From Thinopyrum elongatum (taxonomy: Eukaryota > Streptophyta > Magnoliopsida > Poales > Poaceae), in contig CM022302.1 in the NCBI GenBank assembly GCA_011799875.1, forward strand, positions 200,614,086-200,678,085: 64,000 nucleotides of DNA, written 5' to 3'. A model generated the notes under the pieces. The model was not told the DNA's origin and searched no databases. It saw only the letters and a list, made by a program, of their open reading frames with translations. Positions 35,007-44,558 of this stretch are shown here, one piece after another (positions within the stretch are counted from its first letter, which is position 1; each line of letters opens with the position of its first letter). A program made the translations under genes and the position numbers.

Positions 35007-37901
35007 CTATTTGTCATCTAGGGTGGACCTTATGGTGAAAGTTCCCCCCATTCCGTCCTCTCTGACAGGCACCTTCTTAGTTTCCGGCGGAGCAGCCTTG
35101 GACTTCTTGTTCTTGCCGGTGGAACTCTCTGGTACGTCCTCGACGGAAGCGCAGCACTCCGAGGAGGTGCGCTTGCCGGAGTTCGCGCCAAGGTTCCTGC
35201 CGGTCTTCTTCTTCCCTCCGGGAGTTCCAGCGGCAGGAGCAGATGCCTTGATGGTAGGTGCTGCAACTGCTTCCCGGTAAAGTTGATCGGCACAGATGAG
35301 CGCATCCTTCTTATCGGAATGGATAGTGATGACGCTCAACGGCCCGGGCATCTTCAAAACATTGTATGCGTAGTGTGATGCCGCCATAAACTTAGCCAGC
35401 GCTGGCTGACCAAGGATCCCATTGTATGACATGGGGATCTTGGCGACATCAAACACCACCTTCTCGGTCCTGAAATTAAGCTCGCTGCCAAATGTTACTG
35501 GCAGCGTGATCTTGCCCTTAGGCTGGGTTCTTCCCGGATTGACCCCTTGAAACGTACCCGTTTCCTCGAGATCTTCGTCGGGAATCTGAAGCTTTGTGAG
35601 CACATCCGGTGAGATTAAGTTTAGGCCGGCCCCGCCGTCAACTAACATCTTCATCACCTTGAGGTTGCGAATTGTTGGCGAGACCAACAATGGCAAACAC
35701 CCGACCGCAGTTGTGCGACCAGGGTGATCTTCGGCGTCAAAGATGATAGGCGTGCTGGACCACTTCAGGGGCCTACACGCATCGGGGGATGGCTCCGCCG
35801 CATTAACCTCCCGCATCCACTGTTTAAGTTGGCGGTGGGAAGAATGCAGCGAGGCACCCCCATCAATGCACATAGCCTCCGTAGCCTTCTGGAATTCCTG
35901 CTCACTGGATTCATCATCTTCCTCATCATCATCTCCTTCCTTATCTCGGCCCCGAGCGGGCCGATCCTTTTGCTGCTTGGCCTTGCCGCGGCGACCCCCT
36001 CGGCCACAGCGTTTCTTGCCGGACCCCTCAGCACCATCTTGGGCCTTCTCCTTGTCTCGCCCCTTGTATTCGGCCCTCTGCTTCTCGGCAAGTTGCTCAA
36101 CTTGCTGGCAGTTCTGGAGATCGTGGCCCTTGGTGCGATGGATCTTGCAATACTGCTTGCCGGAGTTCTCCGACTTGTCGGCAGCCGCCAAGGCCTGATA
36201 GGAAGGGCACCCGGCAAGATCCTTGCCGGGGTCACTAACTTTGGCCTTCTTGGCGGCGTCGGGGTTGTCGGATTCGTCGACAGCAAGCACGGCCTTGCCT
36301 CCGCGCTTCCTGTTCCGCCGCCAACCTTTCCTTGACGGGGCGGCAGCGTCTTCATCTTCGGAGTCACCTGCCGCGCCAACAGCCTCACCAGGGAGTTTCC
36401 TCCCTTCTTCAGCTCGAGCGCACTTGTCAGCCAGAGCATAAAGCTCGGCAATACTCCGGACCTTGTTCATTGCCAGCTCTTCCCGCATTCTGCGGTTATG
36501 CACGTTCTGGTGGAACGCGCTAATGACAGCGGCAGGATGAACGTCGGGAATGTTGTACTGCACTCGGCTGAACCTCTGCATAAACTTGCACAGGGACTCG
36601 CCCTCCTTCTGAGGGATGATGTGCAAAGCGCTTTCTTGGCCAGGAGCTTGGTGGCCTCCAACGAATGCGCCAACAAACTGATGGCACAAATCTGACCAAG
36701 AAGAAATAGAATTCTCCGGCAGATGCATCAACCACGACCTGGCGTTGGGCTTGAGCACCAACGGGAAGTAGTTGGCAAGTATCTTGTCATCTCGGCCCCC
36801 GACAGCCTGCACCGCAATGGTGTAGATGCTCAGGAACTCCGAGGGATGGGTCTTTCCGTCATACTTCTCCGGGACCTCTGGCTTAAAGGTTCGGGAATTG
36901 GGCCACCGGACTTGCCGCAGCTCACGGGTAAACGCCGGAGTCCCTACCTCATAAGGCAGGTCTCCTACATCCCCTGGCGCAGGCTCATCAACAGCCGGCC
37001 CCGCGCGCTTATCAGACTGATAGCGCGCTTCCCGTCACCGCTTGATGGTTGTTCGAGCGTCCTCTTTGCCTCGTTCCTAGAGAACTAGACGCTGATCACG
37101 GCGCATTCGTGGATCGGACGACGCCGTGGAAACTTCTTCATGGCGGTCGACTTGCTGAATTGTCGGCCGCCGCTGGTGCCGCAGAGGGGAGTGCACTGTG
37201 GTAGCACCATCTCCGGTTTTCTCTACATCGGCTCGCGCCGGATCGATGGGCCTCCGCTGCGAGGGCCCTGCCTCTTGCGGTCCATCCTTATTGGCGAAGC
37301 CGATAAGGCTCTGGATAGTAGATCGCCACTCCTCCATCTTCTCCGGGGCGGGAGGAAAATCGAGGAGCAGCTGTGCACGTGCCAAGGCTTCCGCTGGCGT
37401 AGGTGGCGGCGACAAGTGCGAGGTACGTGAGGTGCTCTGACTCCTAACCATGTTAGAAGGAGCACCACCACGGTCACGCGACCGTGTGCCACCTTCACCG
37501 GCAGCTTGGTGTGCATGTTGGCCCCGCGCATCTTGGGATCGATGCGCAAAAACCTTTTCGTGGGGACGCCTCGAACCACCAGCGCCATGACGTTGCTCAT
37601 CTTGCGCGACCTGAGTAGGCCGCGAGGCTTGCGCCGGCGCGGGAGCTCCAGCAGGCGCCCTTCGATCCCTAGAGTTAGTTGTGCCACCCGTAGGCAACAC
37701 AGCGCCATCTCTAGATCCAGCGGCGTGCAAGTTACCACTGCCACTGCGAACGATACCGCTCGCTTGGCTTGGATCACCAGAATGCCGCGGGGGTTCTAGT
37801 CCTCTTCCTTCTGCATCCACGCCGTCGCCAGTACGCGAAGGTGCAGGCAAAACGGACGCGGACGGTTGCGCTGACGCAGCGCTTTTCTTCTTGGGTGGCA
37901 T
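35007..37901 (-). pseudogene. gag: gag and protease of the Tat element
   Basis: A basic, low-complexity N-terminus starts at MPPKKKSAA (37901). Stop codons occur at about 37074-37076 and 37026-37028. The capsid domain follows from about 36860 (WLMHLPENSISSWSDLCHQF, FMQRFSRVQYNIPD), then a Cys-His motif YCKIHRTKGHDLQNC, a highly charged stretch, and the protease with MLVDGGAGLNLIS near 35650-35612. The DGG variant in place of the usual DSG/DTG is common in Tat-lineage elements. The protease tail ends at a stop codon at 35007-35009; RT continues in the same frame beyond it. Confidence 0.88.
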
Positions 37902-37961
37902 GATGATGAAGATGATGAAGAAACTAGGGCGCCGAGCACTAGATCAGGTTCACGCAACCTT

Positions 37962-37988
37962 CAATCCCCCTACCTGGCGCGCCAAAGA
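37962..37988 (-). promoter_or_regulatory. Primer-binding site of the Tat element
   Basis: The minus strand next to the right LTR reads TTTGGCGCGCCAGGTAGGGG. Its TGGCGC start and position two to five bases inside the LTR identify it as the primer site. I do not assign the tRNA. Confidence 0.7.
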
Positions 37989-38809
37989 TGTCGGCGTACG
38001 ACACCTATGGGATCCCGAGAGACCCCTTTACGATTCGGAGGGGGAGAGGTATACGCAAAGAGCAGAACCAATGATCGATGCGGGAAGTTTTTACCCAGGT
38101 TCGGGCCACTGATCAGCGTAAAACCCTACTCCTGCTTTGTGTGCTTATTGATGTTCTTGAGCCCAGCCTTCAGGAGCGCTCGCAATGAACAGTACGTTCA
38201 AAGAGCAGCTACGCATGCAGAATGGGCCGGAAGTTCTCTTCCCCTGTAGCAGTTGCCTTGGGCCTCCTTTTATATGCTCAAAGGGGTCTCCACAGTTGCA
38301 AAATGTACATACATTAAGGTGTAAAGTAGCTACAGGGTATCATACCTAACCCCTGACGGATTAGGACAAGCGCATTTAATGCACCGTGAGGTGTCCGTTT
38401 AGGTGTCCTCACTTTCTTGGGGATGGAAAAGGGGGCCATCCCATCAGCACCGCTTAAGCTCTCCTCCACTGGCGCGTCGCCACGCATCCAGAGAAGGATC
38501 CAGAATGTCAGACATGTTACTGTGCCGAAGCGGTGGCACAGTGGCGGAATCTCGCTAGGCGCCGAATCTTGCCGGGCGCCAAGCCTTGCCGGGCCCCAAA
38601 GGCCATCCCAGCAAGGATCTTGCCGGGGGAAGCTGGCCTTCGGATTCCAGCTCTGCTTATCTGCTGATCCTCATATCTCTGACTTGATGATTTCCTCGAT
38701 GGCTTGAATCGACCTCGAGCCGATCCCGGCAAGCCTTGCCGCGAGGATGGCTACAACTGCCCGTGCACAAGTACGGGGTACTAGTGGCCCAATACTTAGT
38801 ACACCGACA
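37989..38809 (-). repeat. 5' LTR of the Tat element (821 bp)
   Basis: Matches 25515-26387 except for scattered substitutions and fewer units of the GCCTTGCCGGGCGCCAA minisatellite. The TATA-like CATATAAAAGG (minus) is at 38266-38276. Confidence 0.92.
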
Positions 38810-38814
38810 CAATA

Positions 38815-41163
38815 ATAGTGGACTGCGGTTTCTGGGGTATCACGCCCATTTAAACTGACAGTGCAAGTTCAGGAGAATGTATCCTGTGCACTGAGCCAAT
38901 TTGTGCACCCAATGCACCGGTGGATTCTGGATGCTTAGATGAAAAAGTAACAGGCCAGACTTTGGTCAAAAGCTGGACTATGCGTTTTTGGAAGAGACAA
39001 CCCTGCACTATGTACAAATTAACCGGCACTCCACAGCACACACTCCCATCAGAAATCTGCATGTTTATTTTTGGCCGAAACACAAAATGATTCATATTTT
39101 TTGAACCGAATGTTCGATTTCAGATCCATTTTGGCTGTCATTTTTTTTGGACGAGATCTTTGAAATAAGATCAATATTGAATATGTCTCCAAAAGATTTT
39201 TTTGCTTTTTTGAAACATGGCTTGAAATTTGATGTACTGGAAGCATGTTGCATGCGCGACGCACGTGTGGTACAGAGGCGGATGTTTCTCACCAGCAAAT
39301 TACAAAATTTGTAAATTTGGCAGTTAAGTTTTGAGTTAAGTTTGAAAAGGCAAGAAATATTAATTTCAAAATATACCTAATATTAATCTTGATTCAAAGA
39401 CCTCGTCAAAATAAACAAGGCAGTCAAAACAGTTCTGAAATTAGACATTTTGTTTAAAATATATGACCCCTTTTTTTTGAAGCAAAAAAAATTAAACACA
39501 TGGAGTTATTTAGAGGAGAGGGAGACGTGAGGTGTGGGTTGTATTTGATAAAACAAAAGGACTGATCTATAATGTTTCAACAATCCATCTACTAACCTGA
39601 TCATATCCCTTTATTTTTTATCCAATGGCTCATATAGATTGAGCTGGTGCACCTGATATGTTCTCGCAAGTTTAGGCCGACCTTCCTTTTTTCCTTCAGA
39701 TCTTTCTGTTTTAAGAATTTTACTGTTATAATTATACCATTATATATTTATTTTATATACATGTTTAAAGATTACTTTATTTCACCCGAAAATACAAAGG
39801 ATGCGGGAAAATCACTATTTCTTTATTTCCTGAAATCATTGCCTGAATTTGTTTACCATGTTTTCTCTATTTCCCTCCTTACAACCGTGTCATCAATGGA
39901 ACAAATAAAGTCTTGAGTAACTAAAAGGCCATTCCGATTCTGGTATGGTAAATACTCGATGGATGACAAAGGGTCCCGGGGGAGCTCGTTTGTGCTGACG
40001 ACACTCAGCATATTCTGTAAATATCCTCTGAGTTCACCATCCATAAGCCGCAAGTCATGTTTTCTGGTGCTATGAGTATAAAAAAGGTTCATACTTTGTT
40101 TTGCTACCCTTTTGTGGTGTTGGTACTATACCTTTTGGCCTAAGAAGGCTCTCTGAAACACTAAGACAAACAAAGCGAAACATTCGGAGTATGATTAAGC
40201 AGTCCAGTCAGCGTTACTAATCCGTACTTGAGCTTGACAGTATTTTGTGGCTTAATGTTTGAGATTCCATGTTAGCAAAAATATGTGCAGAATTTCATGT
40301 AAGTTTGAAAGCCAATCGATTCCATGCTTTGAGTTGCAAAGTGACCCCTATGCAGAATTGGTATTTGGATCACAAATATAACTCCCTATGAACATATAAG
40401 GAAATTTTAGTTGTGAAACGATACATAGACATGCCATATTGCTATATGAGGGTGCTGCTATGTACAATTATAGATGCTTGCATTTGACTTCCATTTTGAT
40501 GTAACAATATACATGTAGTGCTATTGTCAATACTATTGGGAGACCTTGTTCTAAAGTTTATGTCCAAAATTTAAATTTGTGTTTGCATTTTTTCTACTAA
40601 AATATATACCCTTGTATTTTGGTAGTTTTGCGGCTCAGTGATGGTGTCCCGCTTGTACATGTGAAACCCTACAATATCTTTAGAGCATGGAGGAGTCCGT
40701 TTGTCCTGCCAACCCTCACCATATGCTACAAATATCATCGACTTCACCATCCATGAGTGGCAAATCATGTTTTCTATTTGCTGGTGTTATAAGTAAAAAA
40801 ATGTTCATATTCGATGGATGAGACCCTACAATGTATTTAGAACATCCGATCCACACATGTATATAATTTTGAGCCTTGGATGAATAATTGATGATTGAAG
40901 TGGGAACATGAGTAGTACCATAATCATGAAAGCCGTCTGCATGAGTTGATGCCACACGATATGAGGGTGCAAGGTAACTTTGGTTGCATCTTCAAATCAA
41001 TGAACCAAAGAGAGTAAATCATAAACATGGTTAGTTTGAAAAAATATCAATCAGGATACTATCTTCTTTGTCAGACTGTTATTAAAATTGACAATCAACA
41101 TGAAATTTTCATGTCTACTTGATCATATTATGAGCCCGTAGCAATGCACGGGCACTCTACTAG
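38815..41163 (+). other. Right arm of the Helitron with internal repeat
   Basis: No gene. A block including TTCACCATCCAT(A/G)AG, CAA(G/A)TCATGTTTTCT and GGTGTTATAAGTA-AAAAA-TTCATA occurs at about 40000-40095 and 40700-40815. Both copies follow a TCGTTTGTGCTG or CCGTTTGTCCTG context. The arm ends with the hairpin and CTAG terminus. Confidence 0.5.
41134..41163 (+). terminator. Helitron 3' hairpin and CTAG terminus
   Basis: GCCCGT, eight-base loop, ACGGGC, then ACTCTACTAG. In rolling-circle Helitrons this hairpin marks the stop of strand transfer (family knowledge). Confidence 0.85.
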
Positions 41164-42205
41164 TTATGTTTAATGCTCATTTATGATCGTTTTCGTTTCT
41201 TGGTTGGTCGCTTCTCAATCTATTTGCTAGCCTTCATTTGTACTAGGCGGGAATACTGCTTGTGCATCCAACTCCTTAAACCCAAAGTTGTGCCAAATGA
41301 GTCCACCATACCTACCTATATGCGGTATTTCCATTTTGTTCCAAGTAAATTTGTATGTCCCAACTCTTATTTTCAAAATGAATTTCCTTTTTGTGTGCCC
41401 GTACCGCTCATGAAGCGGCAGGGGTGGCCAATATTTTCCATGCTAGGTAGGTTATTCTCGAGATGAGTGTTTATTCACTTGTCATTGCACGAGGGTGTGG
41501 CAGGTAATAGGGATGCCCAGTCCCGAAATGAAAAACAATGTATATAAGTTGTTCCTAATAAATTCCTTGGAAAGTGTTTGTGTGGAAGGCACCCGTGGAT
41601 GCGGCTAGCCATGGATTGTGAAAGAATGGTGGAAAAGGAAATAAACTTTATTTTATGTTTGGGAACCGCCTATGATTTACCTAGCATGGAAGATATTGGG
41701 AATTCTTGGTCGTTTTCGTTGACAGGAAAAGCATGCCTCTCAAAACAATTTTATCTCTCAATTTAAGCTTTGAGCTCTGGCACCTCTATAAATCTCTACT
41801 TCCCTCTGCGAAGGGCCTATCCATTTACTTTTATGCAATTTTTATTTTATTGAATATCCATCTTCTCTTATAAAGCACCAACTAGGGAACACTATTATCA
41901 TACTTGTGCATTGGATATAGCTAATATTTGAGTGTGTTAAATGAATGGATCAATGATTGAGCATAATGGGCTAGGGATAGGTTTCTTTAGCATTGATATT
42001 TTGAAAGACATGGTTGCTTGTTGATATGCTTGAGTATTGATGTCCTAATGTCAATTATAGACTATTGCTTTGAATCATCTAAAGTCCAAATGTCCATGCT
42101 ACAAAAGAAAAGAATATGTGATGAACATGTTAGGTAGCATTCCACATCAAAAATTCTGTTTTTCTCATTTACCACCTCGAGGACGAGAAGGAATCTTGGT
42201 GATGC
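41164..42205 (+). other. 3' interior of element B with conserved module
   Basis: Resumes element B after the Helitron. It includes the module shared with A and C (41200-41800), with CCACCATACCTACCTAT at 41303-41319 and CCCGTACCGCTCATGAAGCG near 41398. A short frame here (41578-41766) matches the peptide implied by element A. It ends with a polypurine-like region before the LTR. Confidence 0.65.
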
Positions 42206-43736
42206 TGATATGTCTCCAACGTATCAATAATTTTTTATTGTTCTATGTTGTTATATTATCAATCTTGGATGTTTTATGTACATTTACTAGCAACTTTATA
42301 TCATTTTTTGGGACTAACCTATTGACATAGTGCCCAGTGCCAGTTGCAGTTTTTGCTTGTTTTTTACTTTGCAGAATATCAATACCAAATGAAGTCCAAA
42401 TGCCACGAAACTTTTTGGAGATTTTTTTCTGGCAGGAAGACACCCAGGAAACTTCTAGAGGGCAGAAGGCGATGCTCGTGGGGCCCACTAGGCACTAGGG
42501 CGCGCCTTGGTGTGTAGTGGGGCCCACGGGCACCCCCTTGACCTACCTTCACCTCTATAAATACTCTAAAATCCCAAAAAACCTAGAGGAATCGACGAAA
42601 TACTTTCTCTGCCGCCGCAAGTTCCAGAACCATGAGAACCAATCTAGAGGCCTTTTTCTGCACTCTGCTGGAGGGGGCAATGATCACGGAGGGGTTCATC
42701 ATCATCCTTGTTGCCCCTCCGATGATGCGTGAGTAGTTTACCATAGACCTACGGGTCCATAATTAGTAGCTAGATGGCTTCTTCTCTCTTTTTGATCTTC
42801 AATACAATGTTCTTGGAGATCTATTTGATGTAACTCTTTTTTGCGATGTGTTTGTCGGGATCCAATGAATTATGAGTTTATTATCAGTTATGTCCATGAA
42901 TACTATTTGAGTCTTTGCTGAACTCTATTATGCATGATTGCTATAGCCTCGTATTTCTTCTCCGATTTATTGGTTTGGTTTGGCCAACTAGATTGATTTA
43001 TCTTGCCATGGGAAGAGGTGCTTTGTGATGGGTTCGATCTTGCGGTGCTCAATCTCAGTGACAGAAAGAGACATGACACGCACATATCGTTGCTATTAAG
43101 GGTAAGAAGATGGGGTTTATTCATATGTGAATTTATCTTTTCTACATCATGTCATCGTTCTTATTGCATTACTCCGTTTTCCATGAACTTAATACACTAG
43201 ATGCATGCTGGATAGCGGTCGATGTGTGGAATAATAGTAGTAGATGTAGGCAGGAGTCGGTCTACTAATCTTGGATGTGATGCCTATATACATGATCATT
43301 GCCTTGGATATCATCATGATTATTTGCTTTTCTATCAATTGCCCAACAGTAATTTGTTTACCCACCGTATGCTATTTTCTTAAGAGAAGCCTCTAGTGAA
43401 AACTATGGCCCCGGGGTCTATTTCCTATCATATATTAAATCCAAAATACCTTACTGCAACTTTTCTTTATTTTTTAATTTTTTAATTTTGTTAGATCTAT
43501 TTATCAAAACCTATACAATTTAATCTATCTCAATACCGTTGAGGGATTAACAACCCCTCTTACGCGGTGGGTTGCAAGTTTTTGTTGTTTGTGTGCAGGT
43601 GTTGTTTATATAGTGTTGCTTGGTTCTCCTACTGGATTGATAACCTTGGTTTCATAACTGAGGGAAATACTTACCTTTGCTGTGGTGCATCATCCTCTCC
43701 TCTCCGGGGAAATACCAACGCAGATACAAGCAATCA
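42206..43736 (+). repeat. 3' LTR of element B
   Basis: Starts TGATATGTCTCC and ends CAAGCAATCA. It aligns end to end with the reverse complement of the element A LTRs, but is clearly more diverged. The TATA box TATAAATA is at 42556-42563. Confidence 0.88.
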
Positions 43737-44558
43737 TGTTCATACATTCATGGTGAACGCCAGCTTGACAAACTTCATCGCAGATAAGTGTGACCAGTAT
43801 CAACTTCTCACGAATTCCTTTGTGCAAAATTTCCACTTCATGCCTAGACTTGCAGTCCCCATGGTGCATTTCACCTATATGTGCAACCCTTTTAAATACC
43901 ATTTGCTAGGTTCTGTGAAATTAATATGCATGATTCCTTCTGAGGACGAGTTGAGGGAACTTTTGCGTGACGAATTTGAGGATTTCCTCCTTACTCTAAC
44001 TATGGGAGAGTCCTGGGGCGTGTCTAAGGCAAGAGTTACTAGCCTCATTTTCCTGATGTGCATTAATTAGGTTTATTCATAGGAAAATGTTTAACTGCTA
44101 GGTAGGAGGGTGGTACGCTCACTGCCCCTGAAATCGCCATTGTATGTTGTGCACTTTTCGGTGATAGAACTTATAGTTTGGGAGGCATTATCGCATGTCG
44201 CTTGCACACCAATAGAACTAGGGGTGTTATTCACTGTGGTATTTATGCTACTAGCCTCGCAGGATGCCCTAATGTTGTTATTCGCCCTGATGATCGCTTG
44301 CTACCTAGAGTCCATTTAGACCAAAAATCCATGATAGATCACGATTTTATTATTAACCCTGAACCCCCTCACCATTATCTTTACAACTTGGTATTTAGTG
44401 AGGATTCTAGTGAGGTTATTTCGTTGCCTGCTCCTTCTTTGTTTGATGTTAATGCTAGGAATAGATACATCATTTTGCCCAATGACACAATTGCTTACAA
44501 CAACGAGTTAGCCGCGACAGAGAACGAGGTCCAACCTTGGGGCACTCATGTGCAATAG
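43737..44558 (+). pseudogene. Gag-like protein fragment of element C
   Basis: The first part reads TFMVNASLTNFIADKCDQYQ, then CNPFKYHLLGSVKLICMIP and DELRELLRDEFEDFLLTLTM. After stops and a frame change near 44060-44110 the frame continues as LTAPEIAI, then DRTYSLGGIIACRLHTNRTR and GVIHCGIYATSLAGCPNVV and ends near 44558. This is the kind of N-terminal (ORF1/gag-like) protein known from plant Athila-type elements. It is a decayed fragment lacking its start. Confidence 0.55.

Larger units (their letters stand above)
25515..38809 (-). mobile_element. Complete Tat-lineage Ty3/gypsy element with antisense gene
   Basis: LTRs at 25515-26387 and 37989-38809 flank a 11.6-kb interior, with target duplication CAATA. 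Gag-pol reads on the minus strand from 37901 to 31557 in one single frame, interrupted only by stop codons. A second ribonuclease-H-like domain after the usual one, a DGG protease variant and a long extra gene between pol and the 3' LTR are features of the Tat/Ogre/Retand lineage (family knowledge). The extra gene is antisense (26791-30753, plus). CTTGCCGG/CCGGCAAG recurs more than thirty times across the element. LTR divergence is low (about seven substitutions in the first 245 bp by eye). Confidence 0.93.
22631..41163 (+). mobile_element. Non-autonomous Helitron (18.5 kb including a nested 13.3-kb element)
   Basis: The 5' end is TCTCTACTCC at 22631. The 3' end is CTAG at 41160-41163, preceded ten bases upstream by a GC-rich hairpin (GCCCGT at 41134-41139 with ACGGGC at 41148-41153). 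There is no target duplication: element A provides the uninterrupted site, and element B reads GTGTTAG up to 22630 and TTATG from 41164, as in A. These are the Helitron hallmarks, although the base left of the insertion is G rather than the usual A. No Rep/helicase frame is present. Without the nested Tat element (25515-38809 plus one CAATA) the Helitron is about 5.2 kb. Confidence 0.88.
20325..43736 (+). mobile_element. Element B: 5'-truncated sibling of element A, plus strand
   Basis: From about 20325 the sequence matches the interior of element A in opposite orientation. It then runs through the orphan frame, is interrupted by the Helitron at 22631-41163, resumes at 41164 exactly where it broke off, and ends in a 3' LTR (42206-43736). 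The 5' LTR, primer site and leader are absent, replaced by class II-like DNA, so the left end is a deletion or recombination junction. It encodes only the orphan protein and is non-autonomous. Confidence 0.88.

Noticed and set aside
35724..36335. Plus-strand frame of 203 codons over gag
   Set aside because: Shadow of the minus-strand gag/protease frame; leucine-rich because of complement of acidic/Lys codons.
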